This document shows, in pieces, positions 48,959 to 57,264 of a DNA stretch of 64,000 nt. The notes under the pieces were generated by a model that did no database searches, had not been told where the DNA came from, and saw only the letters and a list, made by a program, of their open reading frames with translations. This DNA is from Allochromatium tepidum (GTDB taxonomy: Bacteria > Pseudomonadota > Gammaproteobacteria > Chromatiales > Chromatiaceae), in assembly GCF_018409545.1 (NCBI RefSeq), contig NZ_AP024563.1, forward strand, positions 62,001-126,000, in the 5' to 3' direction. The position numbers and the translations under genes were made by a program. Each line of letters opens with the position of its first letter. Positions within the stretch are counted from its first letter, which is position 1.

Positions 48959-51900
48959 TCACACTCCTGCAAAGAGCCGGTCGAGCGACTCGATCAGCAC
49001 GCGCGACGGTCGGTCCATGAACAGCCCCTGGCTCGCCGACCGGCCGCCGCGCAGAAAGACATAGATCGCCCCGCCGAGATGGCGGTCGTAGTCGTAGTCC
49101 GGCAGTCGCGCCTTGAGCTGACGGTGCAGGGCGAGCAGATAGAGGACGTATTGCAGATCGTAGCGCCGCTCGGCGATGGCCGCGCGCATGGCCTCCGGGG
49201 TGTAGGCGTTGTCGTCCGGGCCGAGCCGGTTGGATTTCCAGTCGAGCACGTAATAACGTCCCTGATGCTCGAACACCAGATCGATAAAGCCCTTGATCAT
49301 CCCGTTCAGGTAGGTCGTGTTGAGTTGGGGGCGTTCGAGACCGGCGAGCGTGTGCTGAGTGACGAGTTGATCGAGTCGGCGCAGATCGACGGCGCGGCCC
49401 TCGATCCAGAACTCCAGTTCGACCTGATAGCGGCTGGGATCGAGGTCGGCGAATCGCAGTCGTGGAACCGTGCCGTCGGGCAGGGCGAGTGCGTCGAGAT
49501 GCCAGGTGCGATCGAGCAGTGTGGTCAGCCAGGCGTCGAGCGGTTCGACCCAGTCGCCCAGTCGGCGCGGTGTGCAGCGCTGTTCGAGCATCCGGCGCCG
49601 CGCATCGGCTCTGGCCAGCGCGGCGGCGAAGCCGTGTCGGCCCGCGTCGGGGTGATCGGTTCGCTTCGGTGCGCGCTGAGTCGCCGCCCATTCCAGCAGC
49701 CCATGCAGGAAGGTGCCATAGCGTCCGCCGCGCGGGAAGGCGTGCAAGGTGCCTGGGGGAGACTGGATCTCCTGGGATTCGCCGGCGTCCGACTCCTCGC
49801 GTGCGGTCTCATCGCTCGCCGTTTCGACCGAATCGACGGGTGACACGGGCAGGGAGGTCGCGGATGCCTCGGCCTCGATTCCATCGCTCTCGGCCAACTG
49901 CGCGCCTCGGCTCAGCGCCGAGTAACTGCTGATCCACCAGGCACGCGGGCGCCAGTCGGGCGCGGGGCGGGCGTCTTCGAGTTCGACCTCGGTCTCGGCC
50001 TGATAGGGCGCAGGATCGGCGGCGGGCGGGTCGATCAGGGTCACGCAGGACAGTCGGCGCAGTCGGGCGGCCAGATCGCCGTTGCCGGTTGCATGGGCCT
50101 CGTTCCCCGAACCCTCGGTTTCGGGCTGATCGTCCCCGGACCACGCGACCGTCCGGCCGTCGAGTCCGAGCAGATAACCGAGCGCCGAGTGTTCGAGATC
50201 CGAGATCGCCCCCAGCCCCAGCCAGTTGGCGTGACGCGCGCGCGTCAGTCCCACGTAGAGTTTGCGCAGATCCTCGCCCAGACGCTCGCGGTCGGCCTGG
50301 GCGACGAGCGCGTCGTCTCCGCCCAGATGCACCTGGAGCCGATGCGCGGCGTCATGGGTCTTGAGCGGTCGATCCTTGGACTGGGTGCGCCGGCAGTCGG
50401 CGATGAAGGGCAGGAACACCAGCGGATATTCGAGTCCCTTGGATTTGTGGATGGTGACGACCCGCACCAGACGCGCATCGCTTTCGAGTCGCAGCTGGCG
50501 CGCCTCGGCTGTCTCGCCGGTGGCCGCATCACTGTCGGCGATCGCTTCTTCGAGAAAACGCACCAGGGCCTGTTCACCGTCGAGTTCCTCGCTCGCGCGC
50601 TGGAGCAGCTCGCCCAGATGCAGTAGATCCGTCATGGCCCGCTCGCCGTCCGTGGTTCCGAGCAGACGGGCGGCGATCCGGAACTCGCCGATCAGCCGGT
50701 AGAGCATGGGCAGGAATCCCTGACGACGCCAGCGTCCGTTGAGGTCGCGCAGCCGCTCGCCCTGGGTCTCCCAATGGAGTTCGTCGCGATTGAGCCGGTC
50801 CAGATCCGTCAAGCCCTGGCCGAGCAGGCGGGTGGCCAAGGCCTGACGCATCAGCCGGTCGTCGAAGGGGTCGGCGATGGCGCGCAGCAGCACCGCCAGG
50901 TCGCGTGCGATTTGGGTGTCGAAGACGTTGCCGCGCTCGGAGAGGTAGACGCTGGCCACGTCGAGCCGGCGCAGCTCGGTGCGGATGGCATCGGCCTCGC
51001 CGCGATTGTTGACCAGAACCGCCAGATCGCTGGGTTCGAGCGGGCGTTCGCCGTCCTGACCCACAGGCAGCAGGGCGCGTCCCTCCTGTCCGAGCCGCAG
51101 CAGCTCGGCGATGGTGCGGGCGGCGGCCTCGGCGGTGCGCGCGCGATAGGCGTCCTTGCTCAGCCGGCCGTTGGGGCCGGGTGGGATGACCCAGCCCTGG
51201 AGCGGCGGACAGGGCCGGCCGTCGATGGTCAGGGTGCGCTCGGCCTGATCGCGCGGGCGCGCCGGATGGAAGGGAACCGGGTTGCCCTGGCCGTTCGGTT
51301 CGCGAAACAGGAAGGCGCCGTGCGTGGCGGTGCGCTCGCCATGCTCGAAGAGGGCGTTGACCGCCGTGATCAGGCCGGTCGAGGAGCGATAGTTGACGTC
51401 GAGCGTGTAGTGACGGCCCTGGGTGGCGGCGCGCGCGATCAGATAGGTGTGGATGTCGGCGCCGCGGAAGGCATAGATCGCCTGCTTGGGGTCGCCGATC
51501 ATGAAGAAGCCGGTGGCGGCGTGATTGGCGTGAATGTCGTAGATGGACGAGAAGATGCGGTACTGGAGCGGGTCGGTGTCCTGGAATTCGTCGACCAGCG
51601 CGACCGGGAACTGTCGGCGGATGGCGGCGGCGAGCCGTTCGCGGCCCTCGCCCTGGAGTGCCTGATCGAGCCGGATCAGCAGGTCGTTCTGGGTCAGGAT
51701 CGCGCTTTGGCGCTTCTCGCGCTCGACGTGGCTCTTGAGCCAGTGGACGGCGTGGGTCAGCAGATCCTCGGTGGGATCGGGCAGGGTGGTGAGTGTTTCA
51801 TGCAGGTCGGCCAGCGCGCGGCAGGCCGGATCGTCGACCGGGGCCTTGGCGGGATCGTTCCAGATCTCGCCGATGGCCAGTGAGGACATCCGTTGCCAGG

Positions 51901-52795
51901 ACTGGCCGCCGAAGATGTCGGGTTCGGTCTGATCCGGCGTCTCCAGCCAGACCCGCAAGCCCTCCAGCACCTTGGCGCGGTGGTTTTTGTTGAGCGAGTT
52001 TTGCTTGAAGGCCTTGTTCTTGACCGCCTGCTCGAAGAGTCGCTCCAGGGCGGCGATATGATCCTGCGTGCGCCAGTCGGTCTTGAGCGTGGCGATCGTG
52101 TGTCGGCGGGTCTCCAGACAGCGTCCGACGATCACGTCCGGCGGGTCGGCGATCGGCGGCAGATACTCGGCCAGGGACAGCAGACCTCGGACCGCCTTGG
52201 CCAGATCCGATGGCTGCGACCATTGCTCCAGCACGGGTTCCAGACGCTCGGCGGGAAGTCCGAGCAGGAAGGTGCGCCAGTAGTCCTCGGCGGCGTGTTG
52301 CAGACGTTCGGCGTCGTCGTTTTCCAGCGTCTGTTCGAAGGCGTTGGCGCTGTCGAAGGCGTGTTCGCGCAGCATCCGGTAGCACCAGGCATGGATGGTG
52401 GAGATGGCCGCCTCGTCCATCCATTCGGCGGCCAGTTCCAGGCGGCGGGCGGAGTGCGCTCGATTGTCAGGGGCTATCTGGTCGCGCAGTTCGAGCAACA
52501 GGGGGTCGTCCGGACCGGGCGACAGCGGATCACGAAAGATCGCCGCCGCCTCCACCAGCCGGCGCCGGATGCGGTCGCGCAGCTCGTCGGTGGCGGCATT
52601 GGTGAAGGTCACGACCAGGATCTCGGGCGGCATGAGCGGGCGCGGGAAGGCCGCTTCGCCGCCATGTCCCAGGATCAGGCGCAGATAGAGCATGGCCAGG
52701 GTGAAGGTCTTGCCGGTGCCGGCGCTGGCCTCGATCAGCCGTGAGCCGTGCAGGGGGACTTCGAGCGGGTTCAGTCGCTGGATGGTGGTGTTCAT
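48959..52795 (-). CDS. recB: Exodeoxyribonuclease V subunit beta, RecB
   Basis: 1,278 residues from ATG 52795 (MNTTIQRLNPLEVPL), the normal RecB N-terminus; the frame continues open upstream through the integrase region but is not RecB there. Motifs: IEASAGTGKTFTLAMLY (I), VVTFTNAATDELRDRIRR (Ia), ISTIHAWCYRML, VALVDEFQDTDPLQYRIF (II), GDPKQAIYAFRGADI (III), VTIHKSKGLEYPLVFLPF (V), YVGLTRARHANWLGLG (VI), and the C-terminal nuclease with GFIDLVFEHQGRYYVLDWKSN. RecB normally lies between recC and recD; here the gene upstream is an integron integrase that stops five bases before recB, so recB translation must start from sequence inside or just after the integrase gene. Confidence 0.96.
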   Translation of the reverse strand: MNTTIQRLNPLEVPLHGSRLIEASAGTGKTFTLAMLYLRLILGHGGEAAFPRPLMPPEILVVTFTNAATDELRDRIRRRLVEAAAIFRDPLSPGPDDPLLLELRDQIAPDNRAHSARRLELAAEWMDEAAISTIHAWCYRMLREHAFDSANAFEQTLENDDAERLQHAAEDYWRTFLLGLPAERLEPVLEQWSQPSDLAKAVRGLLSLAEYLPPIADPPDVIVGRCLETRRHTIATLKTDWRTQDHIAALERLFEQAVKNKAFKQNSLNKNHRAKVLEGLRVWLETPDQTEPDIFGGQSWQRMSSLAIGEIWNDPAKAPVDDPACRALADLHETLTTLPDPTEDLLTHAVHWLKSHVEREKRQSAILTQNDLLIRLDQALQGEGRERLAAAIRRQFPVALVDEFQDTDPLQYRIFSSIYDIHANHAATGFFMIGDPKQAIYAFRGADIHTYLIARAATQGRHYTLDVNYRSSTGLITAVNALFEHGERTATHGAFLFREPNGQGNPVPFHPARPRDQAERTLTIDGRPCPPLQGWVIPPGPNGRLSKDAYRARTAEAAARTIAELLRLGQEGRALLPVGQDGERPLEPSDLAVLVNNRGEADAIRTELRRLDVASVYLSERGNVFDTQIARDLAVLLRAIADPFDDRLMRQALATRLLGQGLTDLDRLNRDELHWETQGERLRDLNGRWRRQGFLPMLYRLIGEFRIAARLLGTTDGERAMTDLLHLGELLQRASEELDGEQALVRFLEEAIADSDAATGETAEARQLRLESDARLVRVVTIHKSKGLEYPLVFLPFIADCRRTQSKDRPLKTHDAAHRLQVHLGGDDALVAQADRERLGEDLRKLYVGLTRARHANWLGLGAISDLEHSALGYLLGLDGRTVAWSGDDQPETEGSGNEAHATGNGDLAARLRRLSCVTLIDPPAADPAPYQAETEVELEDARPAPDWRPRAWWISSYSALSRGAQLAESDGIEAEASATSLPVSPVDSVETASDETAREESDAGESQEIQSPPGTLHAFPRGGRYGTFLHGLLEWAATQRAPKRTDHPDAGRHGFAAALARADARRRMLEQRCTPRRLGDWVEPLDAWLTTLLDRTWHLDALALPDGTVPRLRFADLDPSRYQVELEFWIEGRAVDLRRLDQLVTQHTLAGLERPQLNTTYLNGMIKGFIDLVFEHQGRYYVLDWKSNRLGPDDNAYTPEAMRAAIAERRYDLQYVLYLLALHRQLKARLPDYDYDRHLGGAIYVFLRGGRSASQGLFMDRPSRVLIESLDRLFAGV

Positions 52796-52800
52796 TGGAA

Positions 52801-53826
52801 TTAGAGATCGGGCGGACTCTTGGCGTCTTTCTGCGTCACGCTCGGTATCGTGTGCGTGTAGATCATGGTGGTGCGAACATCGCTGTGGCCGAGGAGTTCC
52901 TGGATCGTGCGGATATCGTAGTTGGCCTGGAGCAGATGACTCGCATAACTGTGACGCAGTGTGTGGGCGCCGGCTCGCTTGCGAAGCGCGATCTGGCGCA
53001 CGGCCTGTTTGATCGCTTTCTGCACATGGGATTCGTGCAGGTGGAAGCGGCGGAATTCGACGGTGTCGGCGATCTCGGTCAAGGTCTTGGCCGGGAACAG
53101 CCATTGCCGGACCGGTTCCTTGGCGGCGCGTGTGTATTTGGCGTCCGGGGCGTGTGGTAGGAAGGTTCCGGCGTAGCCGTTGGCCAAATCCTGTTTGCGG
53201 ATGTGCGCGACCTGTTCCAGTTGGAGTTCGATTTCGGTGCGCAACGATTGTGGGAGGGGCAGGGTTCGATCTTTTTGGCCTTTGCCGTCGTGGACCTTCA
53301 GGATCATCATCTCCAGGTTGATGTCCTGTACGCGCAGTTGCAGGCATTCGAAGAGCCGCAGGCCGCAGCCGTACAGGAGTTTGGCGACCAGATCGTAGGG
53401 GTAGCTCAGGGCGCCGATGAGCCGGTCGACCTCCCGGCGCGATAGGACGACTGGAATGTAGGGCTTGCGCTTGGCGCGCACCACGCTTTCGACCTGGCCG
53501 AATTCCTTCCCCAGGACATGACGAAACAGGAACAGCAGGGCATTGAAGGCTTGGTTCCGGCTGGAGGCCGAGACCTGTTTTTCGACGGCCAGGAAGCTCA
53601 GGAAGGCTTTGACGTCTTCGGTCGTCAGTGAGTTTGGCGGCCGATTTTGGACATAGGCGTGCAGTTGGCGGGTCCGGCCGCGATAGGATTTGAGTGTTTT
53701 GGGTGAGTAATGTCGGACCTTGATCGCGGTTTCCAGTTGGTCGTAGACGTCTCGCCAGTGCAGGTCGGTGGTGGGTGTTGTCGGCGTCGATGAGCCGTAG
53801 GGAGCCGGTTGGGTACTTTGCACCAT
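52801..53826 (-). CDS. Integron integrase (IntI-type tyrosine recombinase)
   Basis: 341 residues, the usual IntI length. A core-binding domain (HYSPKTLKSYRGRTRQLHAYV) precedes a catalytic domain with Arg in LLYGCGLRLFECLQLRV, the Lys in KVHDGKGQKDR, HTLRHSYASHLL, LLGHSDVRTT and the tyrosine in MIYTH. Between boxes it has the extra IntI-specific helix region (RRFHLHESHVQKAIKQAVRQIA), which separates integron integrases from XerC/D. It is transcribed away from the cassettes, as in integrons. An upstream frame (53910-54128) resembles a detached N-terminal segment. The stop lies five bases before recB. Confidence 0.85.
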   Translation of the reverse strand: MVQSTQPAPYGSSTPTTPTTDLHWRDVYDQLETAIKVRHYSPKTLKSYRGRTRQLHAYVQNRPPNSLTTEDVKAFLSFLAVEKQVSASSRNQAFNALLFLFRHVLGKEFGQVESVVRAKRKPYIPVVLSRREVDRLIGALSYPYDLVAKLLYGCGLRLFECLQLRVQDINLEMMILKVHDGKGQKDRTLPLPQSLRTEIELQLEQVAHIRKQDLANGYAGTFLPHAPDAKYTRAAKEPVRQWLFPAKTLTEIADTVEFRRFHLHESHVQKAIKQAVRQIALRKRAGAHTLRHSYASHLLQANYDIRTIQELLGHSDVRTTMIYTHTIPSVTQKDAKSPPDL

Positions 53827-53909
53827 CGTTGGCGGTGTCTTGTTGTCGGCCGTGGCTCGCTTCTCGCAGGTGGCCTGGGGTGATTTCGAGGGGCGTCGTT
53901 GAGTGGGGG

Positions 53910-54128
53910 CTACGGTGGTTGTTTGAACGGTCGGGGGGCTTGTTCCCGGAGCTTGGCGTCGAAGGCGGTGAGGCTTGAATGATGGGTGGAGTCTTGTTGG
54001 TACTTCCGGAAAAAGTCCGGATAGAACCGCAGCCGGCGGCGAAAATATGGCCGATGATTCTCCGCGATTCCGGCGGCGACCATGGCGGAATCGAAGCGGG
54101 ACGCTAGGGCTGGAGGGGTCTCGCGCAT
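53910..54128 (-). pseudogene. Detached N-terminal segment of the integrase
   Basis: A 72-codon frame, MRETPPALASRFDSAM...ENHRPYFRRRLRFYPDFFRKYQQD...FDAKLREQAPRPF, has the look of the N-terminal extension carried by some long chromosomal integron integrases: a helical SAM-like core-binding piece. It ends at a stop 83 bases before the integrase ATG and is in a different frame. Either the ancestral integrase was longer and lost this part by frameshift, or this is an independent small protein of unknown role. Confidence 0.45.
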
Positions 54129-54139
54129 AGGCAGAACTC

Positions 54140-54176
54140 TGCGGGATAACCTATGTCCTGTGAATGTTATCCCGCA
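54140..54176. repeat. Perfect palindrome in the integron attI region
   Basis: TGCGGGATAAC (54140-54150) and GTTATCCCGCA (54166-54176) are exact inverted repeats of 11 bases around a 15-base spacer. The right arm begins with GTTA, similar to a recombination half-site. It lies upstream of the integrase N-terminal frame and 53 bases before the cassette junction, so it could be an integrase-binding site, or an operator for the divergent transcripts. Confidence 0.65.
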
Positions 54177-54235
54177 AAATCCCCAGTGTCCACAGCTATA
54201 TTGTCTGGAGGACGCTGCGTGTGGTAGGGTTAGCC
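54177..54235 (+). other. Presumptive attI and cassette junction
   Basis: The core-like GTTAGCC at 54229-54235 matches the attC core GTTAGCT at 54876-54882 in its first six bases. Insertion between G and TT at 54229/54230 would define the start of the first cassette. The site lies on the correct (upstream) side of the integrase. No second simple site could be defined with confidence. Confidence 0.5.
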
Positions 54236-54876
54236 GGAAACATTGTCATACAATCACTGGTTGGAGCCACAAAGGCGCAACATCAAACTCCCTGACGGTC
54301 AGAAACGCGGGCTGGCCGTCGGGGCTTAACCAGTCCCGCAAATAGGAGACACATCATGGCACTAATTAAATGGGAACCATTGCGTGAGATTGAGGACATG
54401 TTCGACCGTTACACGAAGGCGATGGGCTGGCCTATGAGTCGAGGGCAGGAACTCATTAACACAGGCGACTGGACTCCCCGAGTTGACATCAGTGAGACTG
54501 ACAACGAATTTATGATCAAGGCGGAAATCCCCGAGGTCAATAAGGAGGATGTCAAAGTCAGTGTGGACAACGGGGTTCTTACCATCCAAGGGGAAAGGAA
54601 ACAGGAGAAGGAAGAGAAAGGGAAAAAATTCCATCGAGTCGAGCGATATTATGGAAGTTTTGTTCGTAGCTTTACGTTGCCCGACAATATCGACGCAACC
54701 AAGATTAAGGCGTCGTTCAAGGATGGCATGCTGAACCTCCAGATTCCAAAGACTGGGGAGGCAAGGCCAAAAGCCATTGAGGTGAAAGTTGAGTAAATAA
54801 AGCTCCAACAAAATGCTCCACCGGACGCGCCAAAAGCGGCGCTTCGCTTGCTTTTGGCGCGCCGGTGAGCTTTACG
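54230..54876 (+). mobile_element. Integron gene cassette 1 (Hsp20)
   Basis: About 647 bases from the attI junction to the attC cleavage point, with one gene in the cassette orientation. The composition (more A/T, lysine- and isoleucine-rich coding) contrasts with the GC-rich flanks, as expected for a captured cassette. A 126-base leader precedes the gene, so it may carry its own promoter. Confidence 0.65.
54356..54796 (+). CDS. Small heat-shock protein, Hsp20/alpha-crystallin
   Basis: 146 residues with a complete alpha-crystallin domain: WTPRVDISETDNEFMIKAEIPEV, VDNGVLTIQGERKQEKEEKG, FHRVERYYGSFVRSFTLPDNID and FKDGMLNLQIPK, ending with the I-x-V tail IEVKVE. N-terminal MALIKWEPLREIEDMFDR is the usual class A start. 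AGGAG lies ten bases before the ATG. It is an ATP-independent holdase. Base composition is clearly lower in GC than neighbouring genes. The stop codon directly abuts the attC site, the normal position in a cassette. Confidence 0.95.
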   Translation: MALIKWEPLREIEDMFDRYTKAMGWPMSRGQELINTGDWTPRVDISETDNEFMIKAEIPEVNKEDVKVSVDNGVLTIQGERKQEKEEKGKKFHRVERYYGSFVRSFTLPDNIDATKIKASFKDGMLNLQIPKTGEARPKAIEVKVE

Positions 54877-54882
54877 TTAGCT
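54800..54882 (+). other. attC recombination site of cassette 1
   Basis: An imperfect inverted repeat starts AAAGCTCCAAC and ends ACGTTAGCTTT, giving R''/R' boxes (…CCAAC / GTTAGC). Inner arms ATGCTCcACCGGaCGCGCC and GGCGCGCCGGTGAGCTTTAC pair with one or two unpaired bases in the left arm (the extra C in GCTCCACC and the A in CGGACG), the extrahelical-base feature of attC folding, and a further stem AAAAGC/GCTTTT closes a terminal loop. Total about 80 bases, in the range of attC sites. Confidence 0.75.
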
Positions 54883-54910
54883 TTACCAAGCAGATTTCCG
54901 GCACAATCAC

Positions 54911-55240
54911 ATGAACCTTCGCGCAGCCATCGAACAACTGGACAAATTCTGCCAAGAGCGTGGCTGGAACGGCCGGGAATTAAAGACGGGAATAAACTAT
55001 CGCGTCGGCGGAAAAACAGCAGTATCAATCTACTCCTCTGGCACAGACAAACCAGGCACTATTGAGGTTGCGTTTGAAGTCGACACAATCAGTAAAATCG
55101 CCAACGTATCAACATCAACCGTAAACGCCTGGATACGTCAACTTCAAGAGAACATCGGCAGCTACGCAAGGCCAAAGACTCAGTATCAATATCCGAGAGT
55201 CGCACTCGCCAGCAATCAGCAACTACAAGAATTCTGGTAG
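54911..55240 (+). CDS. Hypothetical cassette protein with possible helix-turn-helix
   Basis: 109 residues, beginning 34 bases after the attC cleavage point, as a second cassette gene would. The N-terminus (LRAAIEQLDKFCQERGWNGRELKTGINYRVGGKT) is unlike anything I know; residues near 63-80 (ISKIANVSTSTVNAWIRQL) look like a helix-turn-helix. The stop codon TAG lies exactly at the edge of the IS66 insertion, so the C-terminus and attC may have been lost to that insertion. GC content is again low. Confidence 0.6.
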   Translation: MNLRAAIEQLDKFCQERGWNGRELKTGINYRVGGKTAVSIYSSGTDKPGTIEVAFEVDTISKIANVSTSTVNAWIRQLQENIGSYARPKTQYQYPRVALASNQQLQEFW

Positions 55241-56900
55241 CGGTTTATCCCCCCCGCTCATCAGCCCGCATCTCGTGCTCAAAACGCCGTGAAGGTTAAG
55301 CCGCGAGCGGCAAGGCTGGGGCAGGCAATCCTTGGCGACGCTGACGCAAGGCGTCGGTCAGATAAGGCCAAGGGGAGAGACCGCGCCGGCGGCAGGTGTC
55401 GATGACGCCGGCCAAGGCGCAGAAGGCGCGCGAGCCCTGCTCGGTGCGCGGGCCTTGACTGACCCGACGCAGAATCACCCAGGGGCGCAAGGCGCGCTCG
55501 GCCTCGTTGTTGGTCAGCGGCAGGTGCGGATGCTCCAGCACGACCCGGAAGCCGTCCCAGTCGTTGCGCAACTCGCGCGCAAGCACCTGGGCCTTGTCGG
55601 GATAGGGGCCGGCGGCCACGCGCACACAGCACTGCCGGAGGGCCTGGAGCCTCTGACTGTAAGTCTGTCGCAGGCCGTGGGGGCCGGGGGCGGCGCGCGC
55701 GGCGTAGACGGCCTGCATCAGCGTCTCGAAGGTGCTCGGAAGCTCCCGGCCAAAGGCTTGGGTCGGGGTGTGGAGGCGCTCGGCCGGGCCGCGGGCCTTG
55801 CGCAGGATGGGCGCCCAACAGCGTAGCCGGTGTCCGTAGGCGCGGTAGACCGAGTAACCATCGCTCATGATCCACGGGCTGGGGGTGGGACCGAGGATGG
55901 AGTGCAACAGCTCCCGGGTGCGCCGACCGATCACATAGAGGAGGGTGTTGGCGGTCACGAACGCCCACAACCACAACGCCTGATCGTGCTGCGGCCGGCC
56001 GGTTTCATCCACAGGCACCGGTTCGGCGTCGCTCAACGCCGCGCGCAACGCCTCCTCGACCACCGGTTCCAGCGCGCGCCCGAGTTCATGGCGGCACTGA
56101 CTGATGAGCGCCGTCGACAGCGACAGCCCGAACCGGTCGGCGAGAAACTCTTGAATCCGTCGGTGTGAGCCGCCCAGACGCAACGACAGCGCCACGATAA
56201 AGCTCGACAAACGTGGTCCGACCAGATGCCGTTCGGTCAGCTCCACCGTCCAGTCCGCCTCGGCGAGCGCGCGTCCCGGTTCGGCGCGCGTGCGATGCCC
56301 ACACCCACAGCGCACCTCGAAATAGGTGTGCTTGGTCTGGGTGACGACTACACCGGCGTTCCCCGACTCGGGACGCTCCAGTTCCAGTTCATAGCGCCCG
56401 GTATAGGCCACCGCCTCCAGACCCTCCAACGCCGCCCCGCAACCGGCGCAATGACTCGGCGCGTGGGACTGTTCCTGATCGATCGGCAACACCCGGCGAC
56501 GGCTCACCCCCGGATGACCGGGCCGGCGACCCGGGCGACCTTTCGGCTTCACCCCCGCCTTTGAATCACCCCCCACGCTCGCTTCCCGTTTGGGCCTCTC
56601 CGATTCTGGGGCCGACTCCGACACCCTATCCGTCGCGCTCCCCGCGCTCGCGTCATCCTCCTCCTCCACTCCCAGCGCCAGACTCTCTCCGCCTCGTTCC
56701 CACGGCGCCCGGCTGCTCGGCGGACGCGAACTGTTCTCCGGACTCCGGTTCAGCCGCTCGCGCGCCTCCTTCAGATCCGACAGCAACCGCTTCGATAACG
56801 CGCGCAACACCTCGCGCGGCAGTCCGTCAAGACGCGCCTCGTCGAGTTGGCGTAGATCGTTATCCTTCAGGTACATCGTGGCCGGTCGCTCTCAAACCGC
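55241..56900 (-). mobile_element. IS66-family insertion (single-transposase type)
   Basis: The element contains one IS66-type transposase gene without the usual tnpA and tnpB accessory frames. A seven-base GCGGTTT (55240-55246) is matched in inverted orientation by AAACCGC at 56894-56900, which may mark the ends; I could not find a clear 8-base target duplication, so limits are provisional. Insertion appears to have cut the second integron cassette. Confidence 0.6.
55296..56876 (-). CDS. IS66 family transposase (TnpC-like)
   Basis: 526 residues. The N-terminus is a helical region with [11 protein letters not shown], typical of IS66, then a basic/proline-rich linker ([12 protein letters not shown]). 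A zinc-finger-like CAGCGAAL and [12 protein letters not shown] come next, and then the DDE transposase core: VPVDETGRP region, [13 protein letters not shown], and the glutamate in [18 protein letters not shown] with the closing [12 protein letters not shown]. The frame is intact, so the element may still be active. It is transcribed toward the integron. Confidence 0.9.
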   Translation of the reverse strand: MYLKDNDLRQLDEARLDGLPREVLRALSKRLLSDLKEARERLNRSPENSSRPPSSRAPWERGGESLALGVEEEDDASAGSATDRVSESAPESERPKREASVGGDSKAGVKPKGRPGRRPGHPGVSRRRVLPIDQEQSHAPSHCAGCGAALEGLEAVAYTGRYELELERPESGNAGVVVTQTKHTYFEVRCGCGHRTRAEPGRALAEADWTVELTERHLVGPRLSSFIVALSLRLGGSHRRIQEFLADRFGLSLSTALISQCRHELGRALEPVVEEALRAALSDAEPVPVDETGRPQHDQALWLWAFVTANTLLYVIGRRTRELLHSILGPTPSPWIMSDGYSVYRAYGHRLRCWAPILRKARGPAERLHTPTQAFGRELPSTFETLMQAVYAARAAPGPHGLRQTYSQRLQALRQCCVRVAAGPYPDKAQVLARELRNDWDGFRVVLEHPHLPLTNNEAERALRPWVILRRVSQGPRTEQGSRAFCALAGVIDTCRRRGLSPWPYLTDALRQRRQGLPAPALPLAA

Positions 56901-56984
56901 AAACCGGTGCAATGGCGCTGTTGCAGCAAATCTCGACATCCTCGTCACGCTCCGATCGGCACGAAACGTCGGGCAGCAAAGGGT

Positions 56985-57264
56985 GGGGGGTAAACGGTTA
57001 CTGATCACCCAGATCCGCCAGAATATGCACAACAAACTCATGCCCTTGATGGATAAGCTGTTATTGCGCAAGCGCGCCATCATCGAAAGCATCAACGATC
57101 AGCTCAAGAACATCCAACAGATTGAGCATACCCGCCATCGCAGTGTCATCAATGCCCTGGTCAATGTCCTCGCCGCCTTGGTCGCGTACACCTATCAACC
57201 CTCCAAGCCGTCCCTCAACCTCACCAAAAAGCAGCTTATCCTATTGAATTCTCAAGATTCTTAA
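56985..57264 (+). mobile_element. IS982 transposase C-terminal stub
   Basis: The last ~85 codons, [33 protein letters not shown]… described by blocks [31 protein letters not shown] and [13 protein letters not shown], are the C-terminus of an IS982 family transposase. The N-terminal two thirds are missing, apparently lost when the IS66 element or a deletion came in. AT-rich relative to the surroundings. Confidence 0.75.

Noticed and set aside
54177-54260. LexA (SOS) box near the integrase
   Set aside because: Looked for CTGT-N8-ACAG; only partial matches around CCACAGCTATATTGTCTGG, not convincing.
55240-55301. A second attC ending in GTTAAGC at 55295-55301
   Set aside because: The core fits GTTRRRY, but no matching R'' box or arms exist and it overlaps the transposase stop region.
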